A stretch of 64,000 nucleotides of DNA from JASHVB01 sp963780805 (GTDB lineage Bacteria; Pseudomonadota; Alphaproteobacteria; Acetobacterales; Acetobacteraceae). The stretch's first letter is position 1; every line of letters begins with the position of its first letter. The DNA lies in NCBI GenBank assembly GCA_963780805.1, contig CAWADP010000008.1, positions 248,001-312,000 of the forward strand, in the 5' to 3' direction. Of this stretch, positions 43,087 to 51,010 are shown piece after piece. The notes under the pieces were generated by a model, which saw only the letters and a list, made by a program, of their open reading frames with translations, had not been told where the DNA came from and searched no databases. A program made the position numbers and the translations under genes.

Positions 43087-43473
43087 TCAGGTGGCCGGCA
43101 TGCGATAAAGTCCGCACAGTTTGTTGCCGTCGGGATCGCGAAGATACGCAAGATAGATTGCGCCGGCGCCGCCCTGGCGAAGGCCCGGCGGGTCCTCGAT
43201 CGTTGTCCCGCCGTTCGCGACGCCAGCTTTGTGCCAGGCGTCGCCTTGTTCCGCGCTTGCCATTGAGAAGCCGATCGTGCCGCCGTTGGCATGCGTGGCC
43301 GATTTGCCATCGATCGGGTTGGTGACCATCAACATTCCGCCGTTGTGGGTGTAAATCAGGCGCCCCTTGGCGTCCTCCCGCCCGGGCTTACCGCCCATCG
43401 CGCCAAACACGGCATCGTAGAACGTTTTCGATCGCGGGATGTCATTGCTCCCGACCACCACGTGGCTGAACAT
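43087..43473 (-). CDS. VOC (glyoxalase/bleomycin resistance) family protein
   Basis: 128 residues, one VOC module pair. Seen: FSHVVVGSNDIPRSKTFYDA, VFGAMGGKPG, NGGTIGFSMASAEQGDAWH, and YLAYLRDPDGNKLCGLYRMP, the last being the typical C-terminal metal-site strand with Glu/Lys variation. AAGGAGGAAACGG lies before the ATG. VOC proteins of this small type act as isomerases, dioxygenases or binding proteins. It belongs to a cluster of small detox-type genes (SRPBCC, DUF899, beta-propeller) around the HTH regulator. Confidence 0.88.
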   Translation of the reverse strand: MFSHVVVGSNDIPRSKTFYDAVFGAMGGKPGREDAKGRLIYTHNGGMLMVTNPIDGKSATHANGGTIGFSMASAEQGDAWHKAGVANGGTTIEDPPGLRQGGAGAIYLAYLRDPDGNKLCGLYRMPAT

Positions 43474-43649
43474 TCCGTTTCCTCCTTGGCTACGTCATAT
43501 GAGGCTGCTGCCTCGCGCTACCAGCAGAACACGGTTCCCGGCCGGGGAAAAGAGCCGCCCGGGCCGTGCTTCCTGGTTATCGCCGGCTTAGACCGCGGTG
43601 AGGGTGAGGTCGAGCTGCCGTGGATGCCGCCCGATCGCTCCGGTTGCGG

Positions 43650-44210
43650 TCAAGCCTCCAGCATGCGCGACACCCAGGCGGAAACCGGGTCTCCACTGCT
43701 CATGTCGGTCCGCATCAGCCCGTCCACCATGAACGTCGGCGACACATGGATGCCGTTCTGGCGGGCATATTTGCAGTGCCATTTGACCTCGCGGTCGAGA
43801 TCGGGAATCGCGAAGGCCTCGGCCACCTGCACGCCGCTGTAGCTTTCGATCCGTTGGATGATGTCATTGGGCGTGGCGTCGAGATTGGGTCCGCTGCAGT
43901 GGTGGGCGAATTCGAATTCTTCGCGATGGGCCGCCACCGCGGCCATCACAGCCTTCGCGGCATCCTTCCCGCCCCGCAGCGTGGAGGCAGCCACGATACA
44001 GCGCACAATGACGCTGGAGTACATGTGCCACGGCTGTGACTGAAGACGGATCTTGATGGTGATGCGGTCGTCGCCCGCCTGTTCGAGCAAGTCATCGAGC
44101 TTGCCTAACGCCCGCGCGGAAAATGGGCAGGTCGGTTCGAGGAATGCCTCGAACACGCGAGGCCCGCGCCCCCAGACAAGAGGATCGGCGCGCCATGTCA
44201 TCTGTTGCAT
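43650..44210 (-). CDS. DsbA-like thioredoxin domain protein, single catalytic Cys
   Basis: 186 residues without a signal peptide. The thioredoxin fold begins PRVFEAFLEPTCPFSARALG. The redox motif is CPFS, so only one Cys is present at the active site. Later the cis-Pro loop reads GIHVSPTFMVDGLM. The fold and length fit DsbA family members, and the CxxS site suggests a monothiol role or glutathione conjugation rather than dithiol oxidation. ATG 44210 has AGGAAAA eight bases upstream. It lies just downstream of pgeF on the same strand, 80 bp away. Confidence 0.82.
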   Translation of the reverse strand: MQQMTWRADPLVWGRGPRVFEAFLEPTCPFSARALGKLDDLLEQAGDDRITIKIRLQSQPWHMYSSVIVRCIVAASTLRGGKDAAKAVMAAVAAHREEFEFAHHCSGPNLDATPNDIIQRIESYSGVQVAEAFAIPDLDREVKWHCKYARQNGIHVSPTFMVDGLMRTDMSSGDPVSAWVSRMLEA

Positions 44211-44290
44211 ATGATTTTTCCTGGTCGCTCGGTTCGATGCGGGGCGTGAGCTTCCGCCCAACCGTGCAGCAGGGGCAAGGCGGCGGACAC

Positions 44291-45049
44291 CTACCCGTCC
44301 AGCCGGATTGCCGATACCTGGTGCCCGATGGGTCCACCGCCAGCCAGCGTGCGGCGGCGGTGGCTGAAGAAGCGTGCCTCGTCCTCCACCGTATCGACGT
44401 CGAGCATGGCCACCGTCACCTCCACCCCCGCCAGCCGGGCGGCGCAGTAGCCGGGGAGGTCGAACTGCCAGTGTGCCGGGCGCCGGCCGGGCGCAAAGAA
44501 GCGGCTGTCGGCGGGGTCGCGCGCCAGCACCGCATCGCGCAGGTCGGCGCCCACCTCGTAGGACCGTTGGCGGATGCACGGGCCAATGACAGCGGCGACG
44601 TGCCGCGCACCGAGATCCCGCATGGCGGCGACAGTTGCCTCCAGCACGCCCACGACCGCGCCGCGCCAGCCGGCGTGGGCGGCGCCGATCACGCCGGCTG
44701 TCGCGTCGCAAAACATGACGGGCGCGCAATCGGCGGTGATGACGCCGAGGGCGATGCCGGGTCGATCGGTCACCATGGCGTCGGCGCGGGGCCCTTGCCC
44801 GGCGGCCCAGGGGGCGGTGGCGATGACCACCTCGGCGCCGTGTACCTGGGTCAGGCCGAGCAGGGTGTCGGGGTCCGCACCGATCGCGCGGGCGGCGCGG
44901 GCGCGGTTCCGCAGGACCGCGTCGCGGGCATCCTGGCTGGACAGGCTGCAGTTCAGGCTTGCGAAGGGGCCGGCGGAGACGCCGCCCAGCCGGGTGAAGA
45001 ACCCGTGCGGCACGGGCAGCACGGGGGAACGAAGCGGGTCTGGCAGCAT
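44291..45049 (-). CDS. pgeF: Peptidoglycan editing factor PgeF (multicopper polyphenol oxidase/laccase domain)
   Basis: 252 residues, family DUF152/YfiH. Seen: HGFFTRLGGVSAGPFASLN, LLGLTQVHGAEVV (first metal His), ITADCAPVMFCD (Cys/Asp), IGAAHAGWRGAVVGVLEAT (second His) and AAVIGPCIRQRSYEVG. These are all the Zn-site and active-site motifs. PgeF hydrolyses wrong amino acids from UDP-MurNAc-peptides, and the family also shows purine nucleosidase activity. It starts 5 bp after midA ends and is in the lgt-midA-pgeF order that is frequent in alphaproteobacteria. Confidence 0.93.
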   Translation of the reverse strand: MLPDPLRSPVLPVPHGFFTRLGGVSAGPFASLNCSLSSQDARDAVLRNRARAARAIGADPDTLLGLTQVHGAEVVIATAPWAAGQGPRADAMVTDRPGIALGVITADCAPVMFCDATAGVIGAAHAGWRGAVVGVLEATVAAMRDLGARHVAAVIGPCIRQRSYEVGADLRDAVLARDPADSRFFAPGRRPAHWQFDLPGYCAARLAGVEVTVAMLDVDTVEDEARFFSHRRRTLAGGGPIGHQVSAIRLDG

Positions 45050-45524
45050 GCGGGTCAGTCGGCGAATCCGGGCGGGGTGGGACAGGCAGGGTGACAGAGC
45101 GCCAGGGCCTTGAACAGACGGCCCATGCGGTCCGGCTCGGCGAGGCGCTGGGCGGCTTCGATCAGGGCGGCGGCACGGCGCGGCGGCTGGCCGCGGGCGA
45201 GGCGGTCGGTGCGCTGGAACAGACCGAGGCGAGCGAGGAACGGACCTTGCGGGATGGGTCCATGCACCGTGGCGCCGGCGGCGGCCGCGATGGCGGCGAG
45301 GGCCTGGAAGTCCACATGGGCGGTCAGGTCGGCGGTGCCGGCCGGGGACAGCGGATCGGCGGGCCGGCCGTTGGCGAGGGCCTGGAGCGAGTCGCCTGGG
45401 GTGCTGCGCTCGGGGCCGTAGTCCAGGACCAGCGCGGCGCCCGGTTGGGCGATCAGGCGGGCAGCGAGATCGGCGACGAAGGCGCGGGCGGGTTCGCAGA
45501 GCTCAACGATCGGAGCTGGGAAAG

Positions 45525-45640
45525 ATCTCTCCCCCTCCGCTTGAGGGAGGGGATTGGGGGGAGGGGTGCCTGCCCCCCTGTTGGTTGGGGGCACGCACCC
45601 CTCCCCCGCCCCCCTCCCTCAAGGGGAGGGGGGAGAGTCG
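45525..45640. repeat. Dispersed palindromic element, family B (copy B5), inside midA
   Basis: Hairpin CCCCCTCCGCTTGAGGGAGGGG at the left and CCCCCCTCCCTCAAGGGGAGGGGGG at the right, with an inner TGCCCCCCTGTTGGTTGGGGGCA hairpin. It is about 116 bp as delimited here. Both outer parts match the copies at 1520 and 20175. Confidence 0.85.
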
Positions 45641-45665
45641 CCTTCTTCTCCCGCTGTTTTTCGTC

Positions 45666-45710
45666 GACAAACCCCGCCTCGACAAACCCCGTCTCGACAA
45701 ACCCCTCTGG
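45666..45710. repeat. Tandem array, 15-bp unit, 3 copies, within midA
   Basis: GACAAACCCCGCCTC, GACAAACCCCGTCTC and GACAAACCCCTCTGG. On the minus strand they encode GFVETGFVEAGFVDE, an in-frame five-residue repeat just before the family B insertion. Confidence 0.9.
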
Positions 45711-46169
45711 CCCCACGAACCGTTCCACCCACCCGTGGCCGCGGCGCACGAACTGCCGGATCGGCAAGGCGTCGAGGAACTCGTTTGCCAGCAGCAGCAG
45801 CGGCTTCTGCGGGACCGTGGCCAGGCTTTCGTGCCAGGCGGCGTCTGGCAGCCGGGCGGCCTGCAGTGCGCGCAGGCGCGGGGACGTTTCGATCAGGTGC
45901 AGCGACAGGGCGGCGCGGAAGGCAGGGGCGACCTGGGCGATGGCGCGCAGGGCGTCGGCCATCAAGGTGCCTCGGCCGGGGCCGGCCTCGACCAGCAGGA
46001 CCGGGGAGGGGCGGCCCAGCAGGTCCCAGGTCACCGCCGCCCACAGGCCGAGCAATTCGCCGAACACCTGGGTGATCTCCGGCGACGTCGTGAAGTCCGC
46101 GAACGGATCGTGCGTCGCGTAGTAAGCGGCGTTGGCGCGCGCCATGAACGTGTCGAGCCGCTCGATCAT

Positions 46170-46211
46170 GTCAACGCGGGCATCTCGAGCCGGGCATCTC
46201 AAGGCGGGCAT
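46170..46211. repeat. Tandem array, 14-bp unit, 3 copies, at the lgt stop / midA start
   Basis: On the minus strand: ATGCCCGCCTTGAG, ATGCCCGGCTCGAG, ATGCCCGCGTTGAC, then ATGATCGAG. Each copy supplies an ATG. Three copies add 42 bp, so the first ATG and the ATG after the array share the midA frame. Confidence 0.9.
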
Positions 46212-46212
46212 C

Positions 46213-47118
46213 TCAAGGCGGGTAGCGCAGCGCAGGGACGGGGTTCCGGCCGGCGTACCAGATCAGACCGATGCCGGCGGCCAGCATCGGGATACACAGG
46301 ATCTGCCCCATGCTCAGGCCGAAATCCACCACCAGGAAGCGCAGGAAGAAGTCCGGGGCACGGAAGAACTCGCAGGTGGTGCGGGCGATGGCGTAGCCCA
46401 CCAGGAAGGCGCCGGTCAGCCAGCCGAAGCGCTCGCGCAGGGATTCGCGGCGGGACAGCATCAGCATCACCAGGAACAGGATCAGGCCTTCCATGAAGGC
46501 CTCGTAGAGTTCGCTGGGGTAGCGCGGGATGCACTGGGTGGGGTCGAGGCCGGCGCACACCGTGTTGCGCAGCGCCTCATAGATGCTGGGCGGAGGGTTG
46601 GTCGCCGGGATGGCATTGGGAAACACCATGGCGCCCGGCCACCATAGTGGTGCGGGCCGGCCCCACAGCTCGCCGTTGATGAAGTTGGCGATGCGGCCGA
46701 GGCCCAGCCCGATCGGCGCGCATACCGCCAGGCGGTCGGCGAAGCCGAGAACGGGAATTTCGAGGCGGCGGCAGTAGACGGCGATGGCGACGGCGACGCC
46801 GATCATGCCGCCGTGGAAGCTCATGCCACCGTCCCAGACCTCAAAGATCTCGACCGGATGGGCGAAGTACAGCGCCGGCTGATAGAACAACACGTAGCCG
46901 AGCCGGCCGCCCAGCACGACGCCCAGCGTGGCCCAGCTGAGGAAGTCGTCCACCTGGATGGGCGTCGCCACATCCGGCCGCAGCAGCGCCAGCCGGCGCA
47001 TCAACCGCCAGCCGAGCACCAGGCCGACGATGTAGGCCAGCGCGTACCAGCGGATGCCGAACGGCCCGATATGGACGATGACCGGGTTGAAGGACGGGTA
47101 GAGGAAGACGGACAGCAT
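46213..47118 (-). CDS. lgt: Prolipoprotein diacylglyceryl transferase
   Basis: 301 residues, seven-segment inner-membrane enzyme that transfers diacylglycerol from phosphatidylglycerol to the lipobox Cys of prolipoproteins. Seen: GPFGIRWYALAYIVGLVLGWRL, GGRLGYVLFYQP, GGMSFHGGMIGV, the Lgt signature GRIANFINGELWGR, HPSQLYEA-like RYPSELYEAFMEGL, and FRAPDFFL followed by SMGQILCIPM. The key His/Arg/Asn/Glu residues of the signature are present. Its stop is shared with a 14-bp array that runs into the start of midA. Confidence 0.95.
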   Translation of the reverse strand: MLSVFLYPSFNPVIVHIGPFGIRWYALAYIVGLVLGWRLMRRLALLRPDVATPIQVDDFLSWATLGVVLGGRLGYVLFYQPALYFAHPVEIFEVWDGGMSFHGGMIGVAVAIAVYCRRLEIPVLGFADRLAVCAPIGLGLGRIANFINGELWGRPAPLWWPGAMVFPNAIPATNPPPSIYEALRNTVCAGLDPTQCIPRYPSELYEAFMEGLILFLVMLMLSRRESLRERFGWLTGAFLVGYAIARTTCEFFRAPDFFLRFLVVDFGLSMGQILCIPMLAAGIGLIWYAGRNPVPALRYPP

Positions 47119-47167
47119 GCGATGGCTTATGGCATTCAGGCCGGACCGGAACCGTCGGCCACTGCCC

Positions 47168-47309
47168 TGTCGTTGCGACGGGCGAAGCAGTGCTCGGGCT
47201 TGACCCGAAGCAATCTCGTGCGAGGAGCGAACGAATACCTCGGGTGCCTTGCGGGAGATTGCTGCCTCGGGTCAAGCCCGAGGACCGCCTCGCACCTCGC
47301 AATGACAGG
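47168..47309. repeat. Dispersed palindromic element, family A-like with long inverted arms (copy A5)
   Basis: Outer ends GTCGTTGCGA and TCGCAATGAC frame inner arms TCGGGCTTGACCCGAAGCAA and its near complement (TTGCTGCCTCGGGTCAAGCC). It is placed between the lgt and hldD genes. The arms are longer and differ in sequence from the other family A copies. Confidence 0.8.
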
Positions 47310-47331
47310 GAAGTGGGGCGCCACGCGTGAA

Positions 47332-48312
47332 TCAAACATACCGGTCATCTTTTGCCAGATAGTCCTGCACATAACGCCGCACGCCTTCTTCCAGCGGCGT
47401 GAATTGGCCCGCATAGCCGGCGGCGCGCAGGCGGTCCATCGGCGCCTGGGTGAAGGATTGGTACTGTCCGCGCAATCCGGCCGGCATGTCGATGAAGGCC
47501 ACGTCGCGCGGCCGGCCTGCCGCGTCGCAGACCGCATGCGCCATGTCCAGGTAGCTGCGCGCCCGGCCGGTGCCGATGTTGAACAGGCCGTTGACGCCCG
47601 GCGTGTCGAGCAACCACAGCATCACGTCCACCGTATCCCCGACCCAGATGAAGTCCCGCTTCTGTTCTCCATCCGGCAGACCGGGCACATCCGAGCAAAA
47701 CAGCTTGACCGGGCCGCCGGCGGCAACCTCGTCGTGCTTGATCTTCACCACGGAGATCATCGATCCCTTGTGGTACTCGTTCGGGCCATAGACGTTGAAG
47801 AACTTCAACCCCGCCCATTGCGGCGGCCGGTTTCCGTCCACCGCCACCGCGCGTGCCACCCGCAGGTCGAACGCGTGCTTGGTCCAGCCATACAGGTTCA
47901 GCGGCCGAAGCTTCTGCAGCGCCGCCAGCGACCCGTCATCGTCGAACCCGGACGCGCCGTTGCCGTAGGTCGCGGCCGAGGACGCGTAAACGAACCGCAC
48001 CTCACGCGATACGCACCAGTGCCACAGCGTCCGGCTCAGCTCCACGTTGGTGGCCCAGGTGAGGTCGCCGTCGCGGGCGGTGGTCTCGCTGATGGCGCCC
48101 ATGTGGAACACCATCTCGACCGGCGGGCGGGTGTCCAGGAACGCGTCCAGCTCCTGCGGCGGGATCAGCCGCGAGGGGGGGTGCTTGGCGAGGTTGCGCC
48201 ACTTGTCGCCCTGGCCGAGCCAGTCCACGACGATGGTCTCGTGACCGCGCGCGGCCAGCGCCGCCTGCAGGTTGGAACCGATGAAGCCGGCGCCGCCGGT
48301 GACCAGGATCAT
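47332..48312 (-). CDS. hldD: ADP-L-glycero-D-manno-heptose-6-epimerase
   Basis: 326 residues, extended SDR. HldD inverts C6 of ADP-D-glycero-D-manno-heptose, giving the precursor of the LPS inner core. Seen: MILVTGGAGFIGSN, FHMGAISETTARDGD (HldD-specific), YASSAATYGNG, catalytic NLYGWTKHAFD, FFNVYGPNEYHKGSM and QKRDFIWVGDTVDVM. The last three blocks separate it from other NDP-sugar epimerases. Divergent from ubiK with a 68-bp shared promoter region. Confidence 0.93.
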   Translation of the reverse strand: MILVTGGAGFIGSNLQAALAARGHETIVVDWLGQGDKWRNLAKHPPSRLIPPQELDAFLDTRPPVEMVFHMGAISETTARDGDLTWATNVELSRTLWHWCVSREVRFVYASSAATYGNGASGFDDDGSLAALQKLRPLNLYGWTKHAFDLRVARAVAVDGNRPPQWAGLKFFNVYGPNEYHKGSMISVVKIKHDEVAAGGPVKLFCSDVPGLPDGEQKRDFIWVGDTVDVMLWLLDTPGVNGLFNIGTGRARSYLDMAHAVCDAAGRPRDVAFIDMPAGLRGQYQSFTQAPMDRLRAAGYAGQFTPLEEGVRRYVQDYLAKDDRYV

Positions 48313-48380
48313 GGTGGCGGGTTATACGGAGGGACGGCCGGCGGGGGAAGCAACCGCGTGGCCGTCAGGAGGCTTGCACC

Positions 48381-48677
48381 ATGAGCGATCGACCGCGGTT
48401 TTTCGATGACCTGGCCGGGGTGGCGGGTGGCGCGCTGTCGGCGCTCGCCGGGCTGCGCGAGGAGGCGGAGGCGCTGATGCGTGCCCGCATCGACGAGGCG
48501 ATCCGCAAGCTGGAGCTGGTGCGCAAGGAAGAGCTGGACGCCATGGCCGAGATGGCCGCCAACGCTCGGGCAGGGCAGGAGGCGGCGGAGGCGCGGCTGG
48601 GCACGCTGGCGGACCGCGTGGCGGTGCTGGAGGCGCGTGTGGCGGCGCTGGAGACGGCGCCGAAGTCGGGGGAGTGA
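48381..48677 (+). CDS. ubiK: Ubiquinone biosynthesis accessory factor UbiK (BMFP/YqiC family)
   Basis: 98 residues. Small coiled-coil protein that helps ubiquinone biosynthesis. Seen: FFDDLAGVAGGALSALAGLR followed by an uninterrupted amphipathic helix, EEAEALMRARIDEAIRKLEL and a C-terminal coiled coil LGTLADRVAVLEARVAALE, which is the trimeric BMFP layout. GGAGG precedes the ATG at nine bases (CAGGAGGCTTGCACC). Confidence 0.88.
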   Translation: MSDRPRFFDDLAGVAGGALSALAGLREEAEALMRARIDEAIRKLELVRKEELDAMAEMAANARAGQEAAEARLGTLADRVAVLEARVAALETAPKSGE

Positions 48678-48900
48678 GGGCGAAGGGGGCGCCTCGCTGT
48701 CGGGGCGCGTCGCTACGGCGAAGCCGGGATTGCCGCCGACCGGCATTGTGTGTTCGCGGACAAACGCGGGCGGCGGAAGGCGAGGGCTGGCTGAAACGGG
48801 ATGCCCCGAGCCGCCCCCGCAGCCGCAACCGGCCACCGACCGGCCGTCACCCCGTAGCCAGGAGTTTCCGCTCCGCTCGAACCCTCGGGATCACCGCAAT

Positions 48901-49759
48901 CTATGATGTCGCATTCGCCTGAGCCGGCAGGAAAGCGAGGGTCGTACTGCTGGTTCCGTAAGTCGCCGAGATGGATGCTGCTCGCGGATTTGCCAGGTTG
49001 AGTGTGTCCACTACGTGGTGGCCGTCCTTGAGTATCAGCCGATTGCCTTTGACGTCGAAGCTCGTCGCCTTGACGCCATCCAGTACCGACGGACACATCG
49101 CCCGAGGAGGGAACCGGCGGTTGTATGATGTCCAGGATGCCGTGGAAAGTGTCCGGGTGGGTCAGGGTCAGCGTCATTCCGAATACCGCCGGATCGAGGG
49201 CAATGGTCTGGCCGTGGGAAATCGCGGAGGTGATCTCAGACACTCCGGCCCCGTCGTGGTAGCCGGAGAATCCGAGCGTGCCCGTACCTCTGACCGCGAC
49301 GGACACGAGGCCGTCTTCCGTCTCGATCGTGCCGTTGTTCACAATGCTCGAGCCAGCGGCACCGCTCAGCGAATCCGTGTAGACGAACTCAAGGCTGCCG
49401 GTGACGACCAGATGCGAATGCTTCGCGAGGTCGATCGAGCCGGTGATCGCGCTCAGCCCGCCGGAGGCGTCCAGCCGGTCGAAGCCGGTCACATTGAAGG
49501 TGGGATTGTCACCAAAAAAGAGCGAGCCGGCGACGCCAACCCTGGCGTTGCCGTTCAGGTTCAGCACGACCGGACCACCACCCTCGGTTGCGTCCTGGAG
49601 ATTAAGGACGTTCTTGGCCAGGTTCGTGTTGGCTATATTGAGCGTGCCAGTTACGACAGTGAGATCATCCCCCATTTGCGGGGTTCCGGCCGGTGACCAG
49701 TTGGCTGCCGCGAGGGCGTTGTTGTCATCGTTGCCACCTACCCAGGTACGAGCCGTCAT
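48901..49759 (-). pseudogene. Secreted/surface beta-rich repeat-type protein, frameshifted
   Basis: About 285 residues when repaired. The start RTWVGGNDDNNALAAANWSPAGTP is the typical beginning of Acetobacteraceae extracellular proteins of autotransporter-like, right-handed beta-helix type. It continues with LNIANTNLAKNVLNL, NGNARVGVAGSLFFGDNPTFNV, SLEFVYTDSLSGAAGSSIVN and FHGILDIIQPP. The next 65 residues (VLDGVKATSFDVKGNRLIL, DTLNLANPRAASISATYG) read in another frame after a one-base shift near 49095. No Sec signal is seen; the family usually exports by other routes. The ribosome-binding site lies inside a 15-bp tandem array. Confidence 0.7.
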
Positions 49760-49760
49760 G

Positions 49761-49805
49761 GCGTTTCCTCCGAGGGCGTTTCCTCCCAGGGCGTTTCGTC
49801 CCAGG
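49761..49805. repeat. Tandem array, 15-bp unit, 3 copies, each carrying a Shine-Dalgarno
   Basis: On the minus strand the units read about CCTGGGACGAAACGC, CCTGGGAGGAAACGC and CCTCGGAGGAAACGC, followed by CATG. The copy next to the ATG supplies GGAGG at good spacing. The array is the whole leader of the surface-protein gene. Confidence 0.9.
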
Positions 49806-50313
49806 CCGTTTGCTTTAAGTCAGTCCGGAAGTTCTACATTCCGGCCAACATTTTTTTCAAAACACTTTTCCAATACAATGAAACTTGTGACGTCGTGGGC
49901 AAGGCGCAATGGTTGTGGCAATGCCACCGGTTTGGCAACAGGCGCCCCGTGGCGGTGACGGCGTTTGGCCGATGAAAGTCGTCTCTAATGGAATTAGCCA
50001 CAGGCACCATGCGCCAGCGGCGCAGCGTCTTTGCAGAACCTGAGGCCGAAGGACGGAGCTGCGACACAGATTGCTTCATATTGGCATCTGTAAACGCGCT
50101 GCCGGGAAGAGGATCGTGGGGGCGGGCGCCTGTCAGATCGATATGAGACCCGTCGGTCACCGCGGCACCATTTCGGCGACGAGGAGCCGCCGCGCTCCCG
50201 AGAGGCGAGCGCCGACGGACCAAGGCGACAAACGCGCGACGCAGCCGATATATCTGCGGTCGCCCCAGACCCATCAGCGCCCCATCGGCGCCCTATCAGC
50301 GTCGCGGCCGCTT
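49806..50313. other. About 510-bp region without an intact gene
   Basis: It contains an AT-rich stretch (49845-49890, ACATTTTTTTCAAAACACTTTTCC), a likely promoter area for the surface-protein gene. It also has a possible decayed transposase remnant on the minus strand (near 50200-50280, sequence GLGRPQIYRLRRAF). Nothing else is recognisable. Confidence 0.45.
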
Positions 50314-50985
50314 TCACCGTGAGCCGACCGCCCACGCCGCCGCTACCTCGCTTGCATCGCGCACCATCGTCAGGCGCGACAGCAGCGACATCGCTTCCGC
50401 ATGATGCTCCTTGTTCAACGGGCCGACGCAGTCGCGTGGGACGACGACGAAGAAGCCGAGGTTCACCGCATGCCAGGCAGTTGGGAGAATCCCGACCTCG
50501 GTCGCCAGCCCGGTGTGGATGATTGTGCGGATTCCGTGCAGCCGCAGCAGATACTCGAGCGGGGTGCCGATGAACGCATCGGTGCGCATCTTCGCGACGA
50601 CCGTCTCGCCCGGCTTCGGCGCGAGCTCGTCCACGGTCTGCCAGCCATCGGTCCCGTAATGGCTGTTCTCGAGACGCCAGCGTTGCTGCGGATCGCTCGC
50701 GATGGCGTAGTTCTCGCGGATGCGGGGGTCGGTGAAGGTGGCGAGGTTCGGCAGGTTGGTGTATTGCGTGTACATCACTCTCACGCCGTGCGACCGCGCC
50801 GTGTCGAGGAATGCGGCGATCGGCCCGAGCAAATGGGTCACATCGATGCGCCGGTTATCCCGCGCAAAGACCCCATTGGGCCCGGTATTGTCGTTCTGGA
50901 TGTCATGCATGATGACGACCGTGTGCACCGGATCGACAATCTCGGGCAGAGTTTCCGGTATCTGCCTGCCTTGCCACTCGAGCAT
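50314..50985 (-). CDS. Isochorismatase-fold hydrolase lacking the catalytic Cys
   Basis: 223 residues, cysteine-hydrolase/isochorismatase superfamily. Seen: Asp in VVIMHDIQNDN, catalytic-type Lys in TVVAKMRTDAFIGTPLEYLL, and the loop HTGLATEVGILPTAW, where amidases have TGxxTNxCVxxTA. The nucleophile position is Gly. True isochorismatases such as PhzD and EntB also lack this Cys, so a C-O (vinyl ether) hydrolase role is possible instead of amide hydrolysis. It is upstream of nothing on its strand except the surface-protein gene and lies next to an amino-acid permease gene, LLM enzyme and tautomerase. Confidence 0.85.
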   Translation of the reverse strand: MLEWQGRQIPETLPEIVDPVHTVVIMHDIQNDNTGPNGVFARDNRRIDVTHLLGPIAAFLDTARSHGVRVMYTQYTNLPNLATFTDPRIRENYAIASDPQQRWRLENSHYGTDGWQTVDELAPKPGETVVAKMRTDAFIGTPLEYLLRLHGIRTIIHTGLATEVGILPTAWHAVNLGFFVVVPRDCVGPLNKEHHAEAMSLLSRLTMVRDASEVAAAWAVGSR

Positions 50986-51010
50986 TCTTCAGAACTCCCC
51001 TAGTACACTA

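Larger units (their letters stand above)
45055..46211 (-). pseudogene. midA: MidA/NDUFAF7-type SAM-dependent methyltransferase interrupted by a family B element
   Basis: The upstream half reads YYATHDPFADFTTSPEITQVFGELLGLW, LVEAGPGRGTLMADALRAI, HLIETSPRLRALQ and LLLANEFLDALPIRQFVRRG, which is the normal MidA core including GPGRG and NEFLDALP. After GFVDEKQREKK it enters element B (45525-45640). The rest of the family (VELCEPARAFVADLAARL, ALVLDYGPE, GLFQRTDRLARGQP) continues in another frame down to 45055. So the full protein is not encoded as one frame. MidA proteins methylate an Arg of complex I subunit NuoD/NDUFS2 in mitochondria; the bacterial role is less clear. Starts at 46211 or 46169 are in the same frame. 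Confidence 0.82.

Noticed and set aside
49834..50274. 146-codon minus-strand open frame as a real gene
   Set aside because: No ribosome-binding site, no continuous family similarity; at most a decayed fragment.
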